Shown here in pieces: positions 18,280 to 26,896 of a stretch of DNA of 64,000 nucleotides (positions are counted from its first letter, which is position 1; each line of letters begins with the position of its first letter). A model generated the notes under the pieces. That model made no database searches. It was not told the origin of the DNA and worked only from the letters and a program-made list of their open reading frames with translations. The stretch spans positions 1 to 64,000 of the forward strand of contig QCEW01000003.1 of NCBI GenBank assembly GCA_003280445.1. Direction: 5' to 3'. The DNA is from Prochlorococcus sp. AG-363-A03 (lineage in GTDB: Bacteria > Cyanobacteriota > Cyanobacteriia > PCC-6307 > Cyanobiaceae). Position numbers and translations under genes: made by a program.

Positions 18280-18825
18280 TTATATGAAAAAAGTCAAAGA
18301 GCTAACTACTCTTTTAAAAGTATCTTGCATTTTTGACCAGCGTTGCTCACTAGTGCTAGCAGCAAGTGTATATAAGTAACCTCTATCTACAACGACAGTA
18401 GCAATTTCGTGCCTACTATTTTCTTCTAAATCAACAGAGTATTCAAGATCATAGAATTTGCGCTCATCAACTTGCCTCTCTGAAGCATCAATTAATTGAA
18501 TAGGATTATTACTATTTTTTTCACCAAAGAGTCTTTCCCCTACAGCATCAGCTCCACCCAAATCATCTAAATCCACTTCGTTTCCCAATTTAGAAATAAC
18601 AAGACTGAGAGTTTCATCGGAATTAATCAAGTCATGATAAACAACCTCTGGCCCATTATCGACAGCTACTCTTGTCCACCCTGTGGGGAAAAGGAAACCA
18701 TATCTTCCATCTTGACTTTTAAAAGGTTCCAACCCTGCGGCTCCCCCAGTAGAGCAAGCTCCGAGGGCCAAGACCAACGCTATAGCCAAAAAGGATTTAA
18801 CAGATGTTCGAAAAAATTTGATCAT
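18280..18825 (-). CDS. PsbP-like lipoprotein (CyanoP-type)
   Basis: This 181-residue predicted lipoprotein has a signal sequence ending in the lipobox LALGAC, with lipidated Cys24. The start used is the ATG ending at 18825 (MIKFFRTSVK). An upstream ATG at 18858 would add 11 polar residues before the signal peptide. The mature protein begins FKSQDGRYGFLFPTGWTRV and continues with VVYHDLINSDETLSLVISKL, the PsbP fold signature. In cyanobacteria such proteins associate with photosystem II at the lumenal side, mostly in assembly. The gene is tail-to-tail with the ABC exporter gene. The exact PsbP subgroup cannot be fixed by eye. Confidence 0.85.
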   Translation of the reverse strand: MIKFFRTSVKSFLAIALVLALGACSTGGAAGLEPFKSQDGRYGFLFPTGWTRVAVDNGPEVVYHDLINSDETLSLVISKLGNEVDLDDLGGADAVGERLFGEKNSNNPIQLIDASERQVDERKFYDLEYSVDLEENSRHEIATVVVDRGYLYTLAASTSEQRWSKMQDTFKRVVSSLTFFI

Positions 18826-18944
18826 TTGGGAGACGCAAGCATCACTATTTTGATACATTTCTAATTTAACTGACGATAATCTTCTTTAAATTAGTGCAAC
18901 CCAGATAAAACTCTGACTACATTCAAGTTAATTGCATCTGAACT

Positions 18945-19544
18945 CTGAGCGGCTTCACAAAACCATTATCAAAATTAATTGATCAATTTGAGCAATTGCC
19001 TGGTATCGGCCCCAGAACTGCTCAAAGGCTAGCTCTTCATCTTTTGCGTCAACCAGAAGACAAAATAAGATTGTTTTCAGAAGCTCTACTCAATGCGAAA
19101 AGTCAAGTAGGTCAATGCAAGACATGCTTTCATTTAACTTCAGGAGAACGATGCGAAATTTGTTTAAACAAGCAAAGAAATCAAGAACTCATTTGCGTTG
19201 TTTCTGAGTCAAGAGATTTGCTTGCTCTTGAACGCACTCGCGAGTACAAAGGTCTTTATCATGTAATTGGTGGGTTAATTTCTCCGATGGATGGTATTGG
19301 ACCAGAAATGCTTGAAATATCAAGTCTTATCAAAAGAGTCGATAAAGAAAATATCAAAGAAGTCATCCTTGCCCTAACACCAAGTATTGAGGGAGATACA
19401 ACTAGTCTTTACGTGGGTAGATTATTAAAACCATTCACAAAAGTTACTCGTATTGCTTATGGACTTCCTGTTGGAAGTGAGTTGGAATATGCAGATGAGG
19501 TAACACTCTCGCGTGCCTTAGAAGGTCGTAGAGACTTAGATTAA
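18945..19544 (+). CDS. recR: Recombination mediator RecR, unusual start
   Basis: RecR helps load RecA at gaps together with RecO and RecF. Visible features are the helix-hairpin-helix [17 protein letters not shown], the four-cysteine zinc finger [16 protein letters not shown], and the Toprim domain from [14 protein letters not shown] to [13 protein letters not shown]. Family N-terminal sequence ([14 protein letters not shown]) is encoded upstream of the first standard start codon, a TTG at 18996. The frame is closed by TGA at 18939-18941, and between the two there is no ATG, GTG or TTG. I extend to CTG at 18945, which gives 199 residues, the usual length. The short form from 18996 would lack the N-terminal helix. 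The start is therefore uncertain, while the gene identity is not. lipA follows 11 bp later. Confidence 0.9.
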   Translation: MSGFTKPLSKLIDQFEQLPGIGPRTAQRLALHLLRQPEDKIRLFSEALLNAKSQVGQCKTCFHLTSGERCEICLNKQRNQELICVVSESRDLLALERTREYKGLYHVIGGLISPMDGIGPEMLEISSLIKRVDKENIKEVILALTPSIEGDTTSLYVGRLLKPFTKVTRIAYGLPVGSELEYADEVTLSRALEGRRDLD

Positions 19545-19555
19545 CCACCAAACAT

Positions 19556-20479
19556 ATGACAACAACAACAAGAAAGAGAACTAAATATAGTAGCTTCCTA
19601 CCGGAAGAGCGTTTACCTAATTGGATTAAGCCATCAATAGGCAACGCAACGCAACTGGAAAAAGTTCAAAAGCTCGTAAAGGAAAACAGATTGCATACGA
19701 TCTGTGAGGAAGGTAGATGCCCGAACAGAGGTGAATGTTATGCCGCTGGCACGGCTACTTTTTTATTAGGCGGCTCAATATGTACAAGGAGCTGTGCCTT
19801 TTGCCAGGTAGAGAAAGGAAAGTCTCCCGAAAAAGTAAATATTTTTGAGGCAGAAAAAGTAGCAAATGCTGTTCAGATACTGAATCTCAAGTATGTGGTA
19901 CTAACCGCAGTAGCAAGGGATGATTTACCAGATCACGGTGCAAGTCTATTCACGACAACTATGGATGCAATTAGATCACTAAATCCTGGTGTTGCAATAG
20001 AGGTACTAACACCAGATTTCTGGGGTGGCAACAACAAGGACAATGTCGAAAAGCAAAGAGAGCGACTTAAACTAGTTCTCTCAGCTAATCCTATTTGCTT
20101 CAACCATAATCTTGAAACTATTAAGAGACTTCAAAGAGAAGTCAGAAGAGGCGCCACTTACGAACACTCACTAAACCTCCTCAAATTCGCAAGAGAAATC
20201 AATCCAAAGATTCCCACAAAATCAGGAATAATGCTTGGACTGGGAGAAAAATTTCATGAAATAATTCAAACCCTTAAAGACCTTAGACAAGTCGACTGCC
20301 AATATTTGACTATCGGTCAATATTTACGACCTTCACTTGCCCACATTCCAGTTTCTCATTATTGGTCACCGAAAAAATTCAATGAATTTGCTTTAATAGC
20401 AAAAGGATTGGGTTTTAAGAAAGTAAACAGCGGGCCTTTAGTAAGAAGCAGTTACCATGCGAATGAAACCTTAGATTAG
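19556..20479 (+). CDS. lipA: Lipoyl synthase
   Basis: This radical-SAM enzyme inserts two sulfur atoms into octanoyl groups on lipoyl-dependent enzymes. The 307-residue protein shows both iron-sulfur ligand sets. The auxiliary cluster uses Cys50, Cys55 and Cys61 ([12 protein letters not shown]), and the radical-SAM cluster uses Cys76, Cys80 and Cys83 (CTRSCAFC). The C-terminal [10 protein letters not shown] contains the conserved serine ligand of the auxiliary cluster. The start is the ATG at 19556, 11 bp after recR. Length is normal. Many cyanobacteria have two lipA copies, and which copy this is cannot be decided here. Confidence 0.97.
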   Translation: MTTTTRKRTKYSSFLPEERLPNWIKPSIGNATQLEKVQKLVKENRLHTICEEGRCPNRGECYAAGTATFLLGGSICTRSCAFCQVEKGKSPEKVNIFEAEKVANAVQILNLKYVVLTAVARDDLPDHGASLFTTTMDAIRSLNPGVAIEVLTPDFWGGNNKDNVEKQRERLKLVLSANPICFNHNLETIKRLQREVRRGATYEHSLNLLKFAREINPKIPTKSGIMLGLGEKFHEIIQTLKDLRQVDCQYLTIGQYLRPSLAHIPVSHYWSPKKFNEFALIAKGLGFKKVNSGPLVRSSYHANETLD

Positions 20480-20500
20480 TCTCCTGAAAAATAGTTTTAA

Positions 20501-21001
20501 CTAGTCCGACCAACTCCTATAACTTCTTTCAAATACTTTCTCACAATTACCTACCATAAACGTACCTGCACCTCCCCAAACAAGTCTCAAAGGCAAATCC
20601 AAAGGAGAAGATCCAACTTTCCGCACAGTATTAAATCCACGCCTACGAAAATAGCGTTGTAAGATTTCATTCTGATTATTTTCATCATAAATAGCCAGCA
20701 ATCTCGCACTAAGGCAAGGAGTCTCTTCCAAAGCCCAGGCCATAGTTGCAGCCCAGATTAGATCACCTACTTTAGAATTGACGTTTTTACCAACCTTCAT
20801 CGTATCAAGCTGAAGTCCTTTAGTATTTTTATAGGCCCATCCTTTCATTTCACCCAGTAACTGAATTTTAGTATTACTGTTTATTTCTCCAACAACTAGC
20901 TTAAAAGACCAAATATTTAGAGGCCTCCTAACTTGTATTCGAAGCAACAAACCCCTATCAGATGCTTCTTTTTCTATTTGATTTAAATTAGATCTAGTCA
21001 T
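20501..21001 (-). CDS. Conserved cyanobacterial protein, acetyltransferase-like C-terminus
   Basis: I start this 166-residue protein at the ATG ending at 21001, which overlaps the trhO stop codon as ATGA. An alternative ATG at 21013 adds four residues. The middle and C-terminal part (LIWAATMAWALEETPCLSAR, then LQRYFRRRGFNTVRKVG) looks like the end of a GNAT fold, where an acetyl-CoA-binding helix is followed by a YxxxGF-type strand. No full GNAT motif A (Q/R-x-x-G-x-G/A) is visible, so catalysis is doubtful. It has no signal peptide or membrane segment. The coupling to trhO suggests co-translation. The function is unknown. Confidence 0.65.
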   Translation of the reverse strand: MTRSNLNQIEKEASDRGLLLRIQVRRPLNIWSFKLVVGEINSNTKIQLLGEMKGWAYKNTKGLQLDTMKVGKNVNSKVGDLIWAATMAWALEETPCLSARLLAIYDENNQNEILQRYFRRRGFNTVRKVGSSPLDLPLRLVWGGAGTFMVGNCEKVFERSYRSWSD

Positions 21002-21957
21002 GAAGATGGCCATATAGAATTCTTTGGTAGACGTTTCATAATTTCATCAATTTGACGTTGTCTTTCAGCAAATCTAGCTCTGTCGCTATCTGTATATTTA
21101 TTCACACAAGCATCACACTGTAAGCCTTTTATATACGTTGGTTTTTTTAAATCCTCGGGAGATATAGGCAATCCACAAGCATGACACATCCTGTGTGAAC
21201 CTGGTGTTAGCTCATGATCTAAAGACACACGTTGATCAAAAACAAAGCACTCACCTTCCCATAAACTCTTCTCAGGAGAGACATCTTCTAGATATTTCAG
21301 GATTCCACCTTCAAGATGATGTACATCTTTAAAACCTTCATCTATCAAATAAGAAGTAGCTTTTTCGCATCTTATGCCTCCAGTACAATACATCCCTATT
21401 TTCAAAGAAGGATTCTCCTCGATTAAAGGTTTTAAATGCTTTTGAACCCAAGCAGGAAATTCACGAAACGAACTTGTATGTGGATTTAGAGCACCTACGA
21501 AATTTCCAATTTTTATTTCATACTCATTACGAGTATCAATAACAACACTATCAGGGTCTTCTAAGAATTCATTCCATTCGCAAGCTTTTATATATTTGCC
21601 TACAGATTTAGCAGGATTAATTTGTTTTAGCCCAATCGTTACAATTTCTTTTTTCTGACGAGCCTTAAAGCGTCTAAATGCCTGTTTTTCGGTCCAACTA
21701 TATTTGACATTAATATCCGATACTTTTAAAAGTTTCTCTAGAGTTTCAATGAATTGAACTATCGCATTTTCAGTTCCACAAACCGTACCGTTAACACCTT
21801 CAGAAGCCAATAAAATAGTACCTTTTATCCCCTGATTCGTTGCTAAGTTAGTAAGTTCTTCTTTGATTAAAAGAATTTTTTGATCAATAATCGATATAAA
21901 ATTGTAAAACGCAGCAACTTTATATTTGAATTTCTTAAGGCTATCCTCTGTTTTCAT
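20998..21957 (-). CDS. trhO: tRNA uridine(34) hydroxylase TrhO (rhodanese family, YceA)
   Basis: TrhO forms 5-hydroxyuridine at the wobble position of tRNA using oxygen. The 319-residue protein has an N-terminal acylphosphatase-like domain (about 10-100) and a rhodanese domain (about 130-230). The rhodanese domain contains VVIDTRNEYEIKIGNFVGA and the active loop YCTGGIRCEKA (Cys191, Cys197). A C-terminal zinc-ribbon-like part has Cys258, Cys261, Cys281 and Cys284. These are the hallmarks of the long YceA/TrhO form. Its stop overlaps the start of the acetyltransferase-like gene by 4 bases, and bioB ends 5 bp upstream of its start, so the three are probably one transcript. Confidence 0.92.
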   Translation of the reverse strand: MKTEDSLKKFKYKVAAFYNFISIIDQKILLIKEELTNLATNQGIKGTILLASEGVNGTVCGTENAIVQFIETLEKLLKVSDINVKYSWTEKQAFRRFKARQKKEIVTIGLKQINPAKSVGKYIKACEWNEFLEDPDSVVIDTRNEYEIKIGNFVGALNPHTSSFREFPAWVQKHLKPLIEENPSLKIGMYCTGGIRCEKATSYLIDEGFKDVHHLEGGILKYLEDVSPEKSLWEGECFVFDQRVSLDHELTPGSHRMCHACGLPISPEDLKKPTYIKGLQCDACVNKYTDSDRARFAERQRQIDEIMKRLPKNSIWPSS

Positions 21958-21962
21958 ACTAC

Positions 21963-23006
21963 TTATACTTGTGAGAAATTAGCAGTAATCCCAGCATCCG
22001 CTAAAAGTTTACGGTCTGCCTCCACCTCTGGATTACTTGTAGTCAATAGTGTATCTCCATAAAATATAGAATCGGCTCCCGACTGTAGACATAGTATCTG
22101 TGCTTCCCTACCTAACTGTTGTCTTCCAGCGCTAAGTCTTATTCGACTTTTAGGCATAATGATCCTTGCAGTCGCGACCATGCGAACCATCTCCAATGGA
22201 TCAATAGAAGACAAGTCCTCCATAGGTGTCCCCTCCACTGCAACTAACGCATTGATAGGTACACTCTCAGGATGTGGATCTAAGGTTGCTAGAACTTTAA
22301 GTAAAGATGCTCTATCTGAAACAGATTCGCCCATACCAATAATCCCACCACAGCACACTGTAATTCCAGCCATGCGTACTCTTCTCAATGTTTCAAGTCG
22401 ATCTTGATATGTTCGTGTTGAAATGATCTTGGAATAATGTTCAGGACTAGTATCTAAATTGTGGTTATAGGCTGTCAAACCAGCTTCTGACAATCTAGAG
22501 GCTTGAGAATCAGTAATCATTCCAGCTGTGACACATGCCTCTAGGCCAAGTTCTCTAACACCCCGGACCATTTCAAGCATTGAATCGAATGCGTTTCCGT
22601 CTTTGATCTCACGCCAAGCCCAACCCATGCAAAATCGATCTGCTCCGGCATCTTTAGCCGCTTTTGCTCTATCAAGAACTGACTTAACTTGGAGTACAGG
22701 ATTAGGTTGAACCGTTGTTTCGTTGTGTACAGATTGAGGACAATACGCACAGTCTTCTGAGCATCCGCCAGTCTTAACACTTAGAAGAGAAGCAAGTTGA
22801 ACCTTATAACCTGGATTGTAAGATCTATGGACTATTTGAGCTCTCCACAACAGATCCATTAATGGCAAATCAATTATCTCTTTGACTTCCTTTAAAGACC
22901 AATCATGTCTAATATCTCCACCTTTTATAGAATTAAAATCTAAATATGATGTGTCTTTGCTATTGAATTTATTAGATTCATGAATATTTGGATTGATTAG
23001 AGTCAT
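21963..23006 (-). CDS. bioB: Biotin synthase
   Basis: BioB is the radical-SAM enzyme that converts dethiobiotin to biotin. The 347-residue protein has the cluster motif [11 protein letters not shown] (Cys82, Cys86, Cys89), the flanking [13 protein letters not shown], and the later [16 protein letters not shown] and [17 protein letters not shown], which are strongly conserved in BioB. The latter blocks include residues around the [2Fe-2S] sulfur-donor cluster. It is the only biotin gene in the window. It is followed closely by trhO. uppS ends 93 bp upstream of its start on the same strand. Confidence 0.97.
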   Translation of the reverse strand: MTLINPNIHESNKFNSKDTSYLDFNSIKGGDIRHDWSLKEVKEIIDLPLMDLLWRAQIVHRSYNPGYKVQLASLLSVKTGGCSEDCAYCPQSVHNETTVQPNPVLQVKSVLDRAKAAKDAGADRFCMGWAWREIKDGNAFDSMLEMVRGVRELGLEACVTAGMITDSQASRLSEAGLTAYNHNLDTSPEHYSKIISTRTYQDRLETLRRVRMAGITVCCGGIIGMGESVSDRASLLKVLATLDPHPESVPINALVAVEGTPMEDLSSIDPLEMVRMVATARIIMPKSRIRLSAGRQQLGREAQILCLQSGADSIFYGDTLLTTSNPEVEADRKLLADAGITANFSQV

Positions 23007-23099
23007 AAATGGATTTGAATATAAAAAATTTAATTTCTATATAGTTTTAGCTAATAATCTAAAAAAAATCATAGAACTCAAGATATTCAATTATTTTAG

Positions 23100-23870
23100 T
23101 TATACACCTCCAAATCTTCTTCTCCTAGATTGGTAGTCAAGTAGTGCCTTAGTAAGAGTATCAGCATTAAAATCTGGCCATAATACATCTGTGACATGAA
23201 TCTCAGCATAAGCTAATTGCCACAAAAGAAAATTACTTATTCTTTTTTCACCGCTAGTTCTAATAAGTAAGTCTGGGTCGACCTCACTAGCTGTAAATAA
23301 TTCAGAAGCAAATACATTTTCATCTATCAAAGAAGGGTCTAATTCACCTTTAACAGAACGAGCTGCTAACTTTTGGGCAGCTCGTACTAATTCCCGTCGT
23401 CCTCCATAATTTGTACAAACATTAAAATGAATACCTTTATTGTTAGAGGTTGATTCAACCGACTCTTTTATTAAGTCCTTTAATGCAATAGGTAATGGAT
23501 CAAGATCACCCAAGAAATTAATTTTTACTTCCTCAACTTTTAAATTAGTCAATTCACGTTTAAGAACACTTTCAAAAAGGGTCATTAAGAAATTTACTTC
23601 TTCGCTAGGTCTAGACCAATTTTCAGTTGAGAAAGCGTAAACCGTTAATGCTCCGATACCCCAATTACTGCATAAGTGCAAAGTAGTTTTCAGAGCCTCA
23701 ACCCCAGCTGTATGTCCAATAGTCCTAGGCAAACCCTTGGCTTTTGCCCATCTACCATTTCCATCCATAATTACCGCAATGTGATCTGGCATACGAAGAC
23801 GATCCAAATCTTTAGGTAAAGGAGATACCTTTCTAGAATTATCGGTGCTTATAACCGAAGGATAAGTCAA
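23100..23870 (-). CDS. uppS: Isoprenyl transferase (undecaprenyl diphosphate synthase)
   Basis: This cis-prenyltransferase makes the C55 lipid carrier for peptidoglycan and polysaccharide synthesis. The 256-residue protein has [18 protein letters not shown] (catalytic Asp36), [22 protein letters not shown] and [18 protein letters not shown], followed by [13 protein letters not shown]. All conserved regions of the Z-type family are present. Its start overlaps the cdaA stop by 4 bases (23867-23870), so the two are translationally coupled. That places lipid-carrier synthesis and c-di-AMP synthesis in one transcript. Confidence 0.96.
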   Translation of the reverse strand: MTYPSVISTDNSRKVSPLPKDLDRLRMPDHIAVIMDGNGRWAKAKGLPRTIGHTAGVEALKTTLHLCSNWGIGALTVYAFSTENWSRPSEEVNFLMTLFESVLKRELTNLKVEEVKINFLGDLDPLPIALKDLIKESVESTSNNKGIHFNVCTNYGGRRELVRAAQKLAARSVKGELDPSLIDENVFASELFTASEVDPDLLIRTSGEKRISNFLLWQLAYAEIHVTDVLWPDFNADTLTKALLDYQSRRRRFGGV

Positions 23871-24769
23871 TTTAAAGACTCCTTGCTGTCATTAATTTTT
23901 CCAAGATTAGCTCTGGATTTAGCAGCTTTAGTTTCAATATTAGAGGAAGTTGTTTTCAATGAAGAATTAATGCTGGTGGACTTAGATCCAGATGCGTTTG
24001 AAGGATCCAACAATTCTTTCAAAAGGTCAAGTAGTCGACTGCTTGTTATAGGTCTTTCTAGTCTTCCTTGACTAGCTAAGGATAAGGTACCTGATTCTTC
24101 TGAAACTACAACACAAATACATCGATCAAATCGTTCAGTTATCCCAAGAGCTGCTAAATGTCTTGTTCCGTACCTACTTATTCCCTGTCTTGAAAGAGGC
24201 AAAATCACTCCTGCTGAAATAATTCTATTACCCTTTACTAAAACAGCTCCATCATGAAGAGGGGTGTCAGCTGCAAAAAGATTTAATAACAATTCAGATG
24301 ATAATTGAGCATCAATTGGAACTCCAGGGAAAAGGAAATCTTCTGGGCGTAAGTCACTGCCCATATCAACAACAATTAATGCTCCTTTTCTATTTTGTGA
24401 TAAACGACCTGCAGCTTCAGTTAATTGAGCGAAAGTATTAGAACTTGCTCGAAATTCTTTTTGAGTATTTCCTAGAATCACAGCCAATCGTCCGGTACCT
24501 AATAACTCCATCAATCTCCTTAATTCTCCTTGCCATAAAATCGCTAAAGATAATGAACAAGCTAAAACCAAGGCATCTACAAGTTTTGAAGTGATTGGTA
24601 AATTTGCAAATCTTTGAACAAACCACGCTAATGAGACCAAGAAGAGATAGCCTCTTAGAAGCCATAATGTTCTTTGTTCTTTTACTCTTGTAAAAAGGAG
24701 CACTCCAAGAGAAGAAGCAAACAAGACATCAAGAAGAACACGCAGGTTTATAAGCCACCAGAAATTCAC
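23867..24769 (-). CDS. cdaA: Diadenylate cyclase CdaA (c-di-AMP synthase)
   Basis: This 300-residue membrane protein makes cyclic di-AMP from two ATP. Three hydrophobic stretches (about 8-27, 36-52 and 62-80) precede the DAC domain (about 95-240). The DGA motif is [11 protein letters not shown] (173-175) and the second motif is [10 protein letters not shown] (201-210). The third residue of the usual RHR motif is Leu205 here, while Arg203 and His204 are kept. [11 protein letters not shown] follows. A Ser/Thr-rich tail of about 50 residues is probably disordered. It lies 29 bp downstream of lysA and overlaps uppS. The 7TM-HD protein at 56167-58266 is a candidate for degradation of its product. 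Confidence 0.9.
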   Translation of the reverse strand: MNFWWLINLRVLLDVLFASSLGVLLFTRVKEQRTLWLLRGYLFLVSLAWFVQRFANLPITSKLVDALVLACSLSLAILWQGELRRLMELLGTGRLAVILGNTQKEFRASSNTFAQLTEAAGRLSQNRKGALIVVDMGSDLRPEDFLFPGVPIDAQLSSELLLNLFAADTPLHDGAVLVKGNRIISAGVILPLSRQGISRYGTRHLAALGITERFDRCICVVVSEESGTLSLASQGRLERPITSSRLLDLLKELLDPSNASGSKSTSINSSLKTTSSNIETKAAKSRANLGKINDSKESLN

Positions 24770-24798
24770 TCCTAATCCCCAACGTTATTTAAACTTAC

Positions 24799-26163
24799 CT
24801 AATTCTTGGGAATAAAGCGATCAGGTAATACATCTAATTGCAATAGATCTTCAGGAAGTTCTCTCCTTTGAGTAAGCTCGGCCGATCCTTTCCAAACCAT
24901 AATTGTCGCAGGTCTAGGTATTCTGTTGTAGTTGGAACTCATTGAATAGTTGTATGCACCTGTTCCAAATACAGCGAGAAACTCGCCGCTTTCACAAGAT
25001 GGAAGGAGAAAATCTTTCAATAAAACATCTCCAGACTCACAATGCTTACCAGCGATAGTAACTTTTTCAAAATTTGTTTTTAATGGTTTATCTACTAAAC
25101 AGGCACTGTATTGTGACTGATAAGTTATTGGACGAGGATTATCACTCATCCCTCCATCAACAGATAAATAAGTTCTGACACCAGGGACTACTTTTTTAGC
25201 TCCAATCTCATAAATAGTAAGCCCCGAATTAGCGACTAGAGATCTGCCCGGTTCACACATTAATCTTGGCAAATCTAGATTTCTTTCCTTACAGGCCTTA
25301 ATAACAGCATTAGAAATAACTTCAACCCATTTTTCAATTGAAGGAGGATTATCTTCTTGCACATATTTTATCCCTAGACCGCCACCTAGATTTAAATCAG
25401 CTATTGGATGACCAATTTCTTGGGCAAGCTTTAATGCATCAGCCATAACCCCAGCAAGATCAATATGGGGTTGAACCTCAAAGATTTGAGACCCAATATG
25501 AGCATGCAGACCAGATAAATTTGCCCAGTTATATGTTTTTAATTCTTCTAAAACTGACTTAAGCTCATCAGGGTCAAAACCAAATTTGCTATCTAAATGT
25601 CCAGTCCTGATATATTCATGTGTATGGCATTCAATGCCAGGAGTAAACCTCAACATTAACTTTGCTGGCTTGTCATCGGAAGCAATATTTTTTAGCAGCT
25701 CAATATCGTGATAATTATCTAAAACAATAGTGACATTGTTTTTATAGGCAAAATCCAATTCATCATTAGATTTGTTATTCCCATGAAAAACTATTTTTTC
25801 CCCTTTAACGCCGCCCTTTAAAGCAGTAAGTAATTCACCTTCTGAAACCGCATCAAGTCCAAAACCCTCAGAAGCAATAACTGCACAAATAGCTAATGAG
25901 CTATTTGCTTTTGAAGCATACAAGGGGAGTGATTTTCCAGGATAATGTTTTTTTAAAGAAGAAATATAAGTTTTGCATGCAGTTCTAAGTGACACCTCAT
26001 CAAAAACATAAAGAGGTGTACCATATTTTTTTGCGAGTTCACTAAGTTGACATCCACCAACAACTAATTTTTTATTCTCATTAATTTCTGAAGAGATTGG
26101 CGCTATATTCCGGTTTGGACTATCTATATCCACATTGGGTTCAAAAGCATTGGATCCATGCAT
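24799..26163 (-). CDS. lysA: Diaminopimelate decarboxylase
   Basis: This PLP enzyme decarboxylates meso-diaminopimelate to lysine. The 454-residue protein has the PLP lysine in LYASKANSSLAIC (Lys85), the glycine loop LNLGGGLGIKY, LMCEPGRSLVANSG, and the active-site CESGDVL contributed across the dimer. The N-terminus is about 35 residues longer than the conserved core (VVGGCQLSELAKKYGTPLYVF). A shorter start is therefore possible, although no later in-frame ATG exists before the core. It begins the minus-strand run lysA-cdaA-uppS, which combines lysine/cell-wall precursor use with c-di-AMP. It is divergent from rimI. Confidence 0.96.
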   Translation of the reverse strand: MHGSNAFEPNVDIDSPNRNIAPISSEINENKKLVVGGCQLSELAKKYGTPLYVFDEVSLRTACKTYISSLKKHYPGKSLPLYASKANSSLAICAVIASEGFGLDAVSEGELLTALKGGVKGEKIVFHGNNKSNDELDFAYKNNVTIVLDNYHDIELLKNIASDDKPAKLMLRFTPGIECHTHEYIRTGHLDSKFGFDPDELKSVLEELKTYNWANLSGLHAHIGSQIFEVQPHIDLAGVMADALKLAQEIGHPIADLNLGGGLGIKYVQEDNPPSIEKWVEVISNAVIKACKERNLDLPRLMCEPGRSLVANSGLTIYEIGAKKVVPGVRTYLSVDGGMSDNPRPITYQSQYSACLVDKPLKTNFEKVTIAGKHCESGDVLLKDFLLPSCESGEFLAVFGTGAYNYSMSSNYNRIPRPATIMVWKGSAELTQRRELPEDLLQLDVLPDRFIPKN

Positions 26164-26255
26164 AGAAATTTTTACTTTAATATTTAGCCAATCTAGAGAT
26201 CAATCGACCGATTAGTATTCTTTTTAAAGAAAGAGGGACTAATTAATAGTCAGAT

Positions 26256-26720
26256 ATGAAATTCACAATAATTGAACTTGACAAAACACATTTAAATGAA
26301 TGCGTGGATTTTGACCAAAAAACTATAAATGGTCTCTGGTCAAAATCTCAATGGGAAAGAGAACTGACTGACACTAAAAGGATTTGTCTGGGAATGATGG
26401 AGTTGGAAACTAAAAATCTTTTAGGGCTATGTTCGGCTTGGTTACTAATAGACGAACTATACATAACTTTTATAGCTGTTCATCCAATACATAAAAGGAA
26501 AGGACTCGGAAGATTTCTATTGTCAGATTTACTCAAACGTTCAAAATCACTTCAAATAAATCACATACATTTAGAAGTTAAAAACAATAACGAGCCCGCT
26601 AAAGCTTTTTACAAATCCATGGGCTTCAAAACACTAGGTAATAGAACTAATTTTTATAAAGATGGAAGTGATGCTCTTCTTTTAAAAAAAACCTTAACAA
26701 ATCATAAAATCAACAATTAA
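26256..26720 (+). CDS. rimI: GNAT N-acetyltransferase, RimI-like
   Basis: This 154-residue GNAT protein has the acetyl-CoA motif HPIHKRKGLGRFLLSDLL (R-x-x-G-x-G/A type) and a C-terminal HLEVKNNNEPAKAFYKSMGF, typical of RimI-like N-alpha-acetyltransferases. RimI acetylates the N-terminus of ribosomal protein S18 in E. coli, but cyanobacterial members may act on other proteins. The gene is divergent from lysA (92-bp gap) and is followed by a 176-bp leader before clpC. The subgroup assignment is from sequence resemblance only. Confidence 0.8.
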   Translation: MKFTIIELDKTHLNECVDFDQKTINGLWSKSQWERELTDTKRICLGMMELETKNLLGLCSAWLLIDELYITFIAVHPIHKRKGLGRFLLSDLLKRSKSLQINHIHLEVKNNNEPAKAFYKSMGFKTLGNRTNFYKDGSDALLLKKTLTNHKINN

Positions 26721-26841
26721 GTACGGTTTACCGAAATCCAAAAACAATTAAATAGTCGTTTCTTTGCATCAATTAATACTTTTAATTATTTTTCAACGAA
26801 CACTTAATATTTACCCTTTATAAAAAAAACCCTAACCGTAC
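26721..26841. repeat. 8-bp inverted repeat bracketing the rimI-clpC intergenic region
   Basis: The words GTACGGTT (26721-26728) and AACCGTAC (26834-26841) are exact inverted copies, 105 bases apart. They lie between the rimI stop codon and the clpC start. The first copy continues into TACCG, which makes a small local palindrome CGGTTTACCG. They could be binding sites for a regulator of clpC or arms of a long-range hairpin. An 8-base match in an AT-rich gap could also be chance, although the GC-rich centre makes it stand out. Confidence 0.3.
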
Positions 26842-26896
26842 ACATTTCACACTTAACCCTGATAAATTAGATTAAATAGTTAATGGCTAAAGCTAA

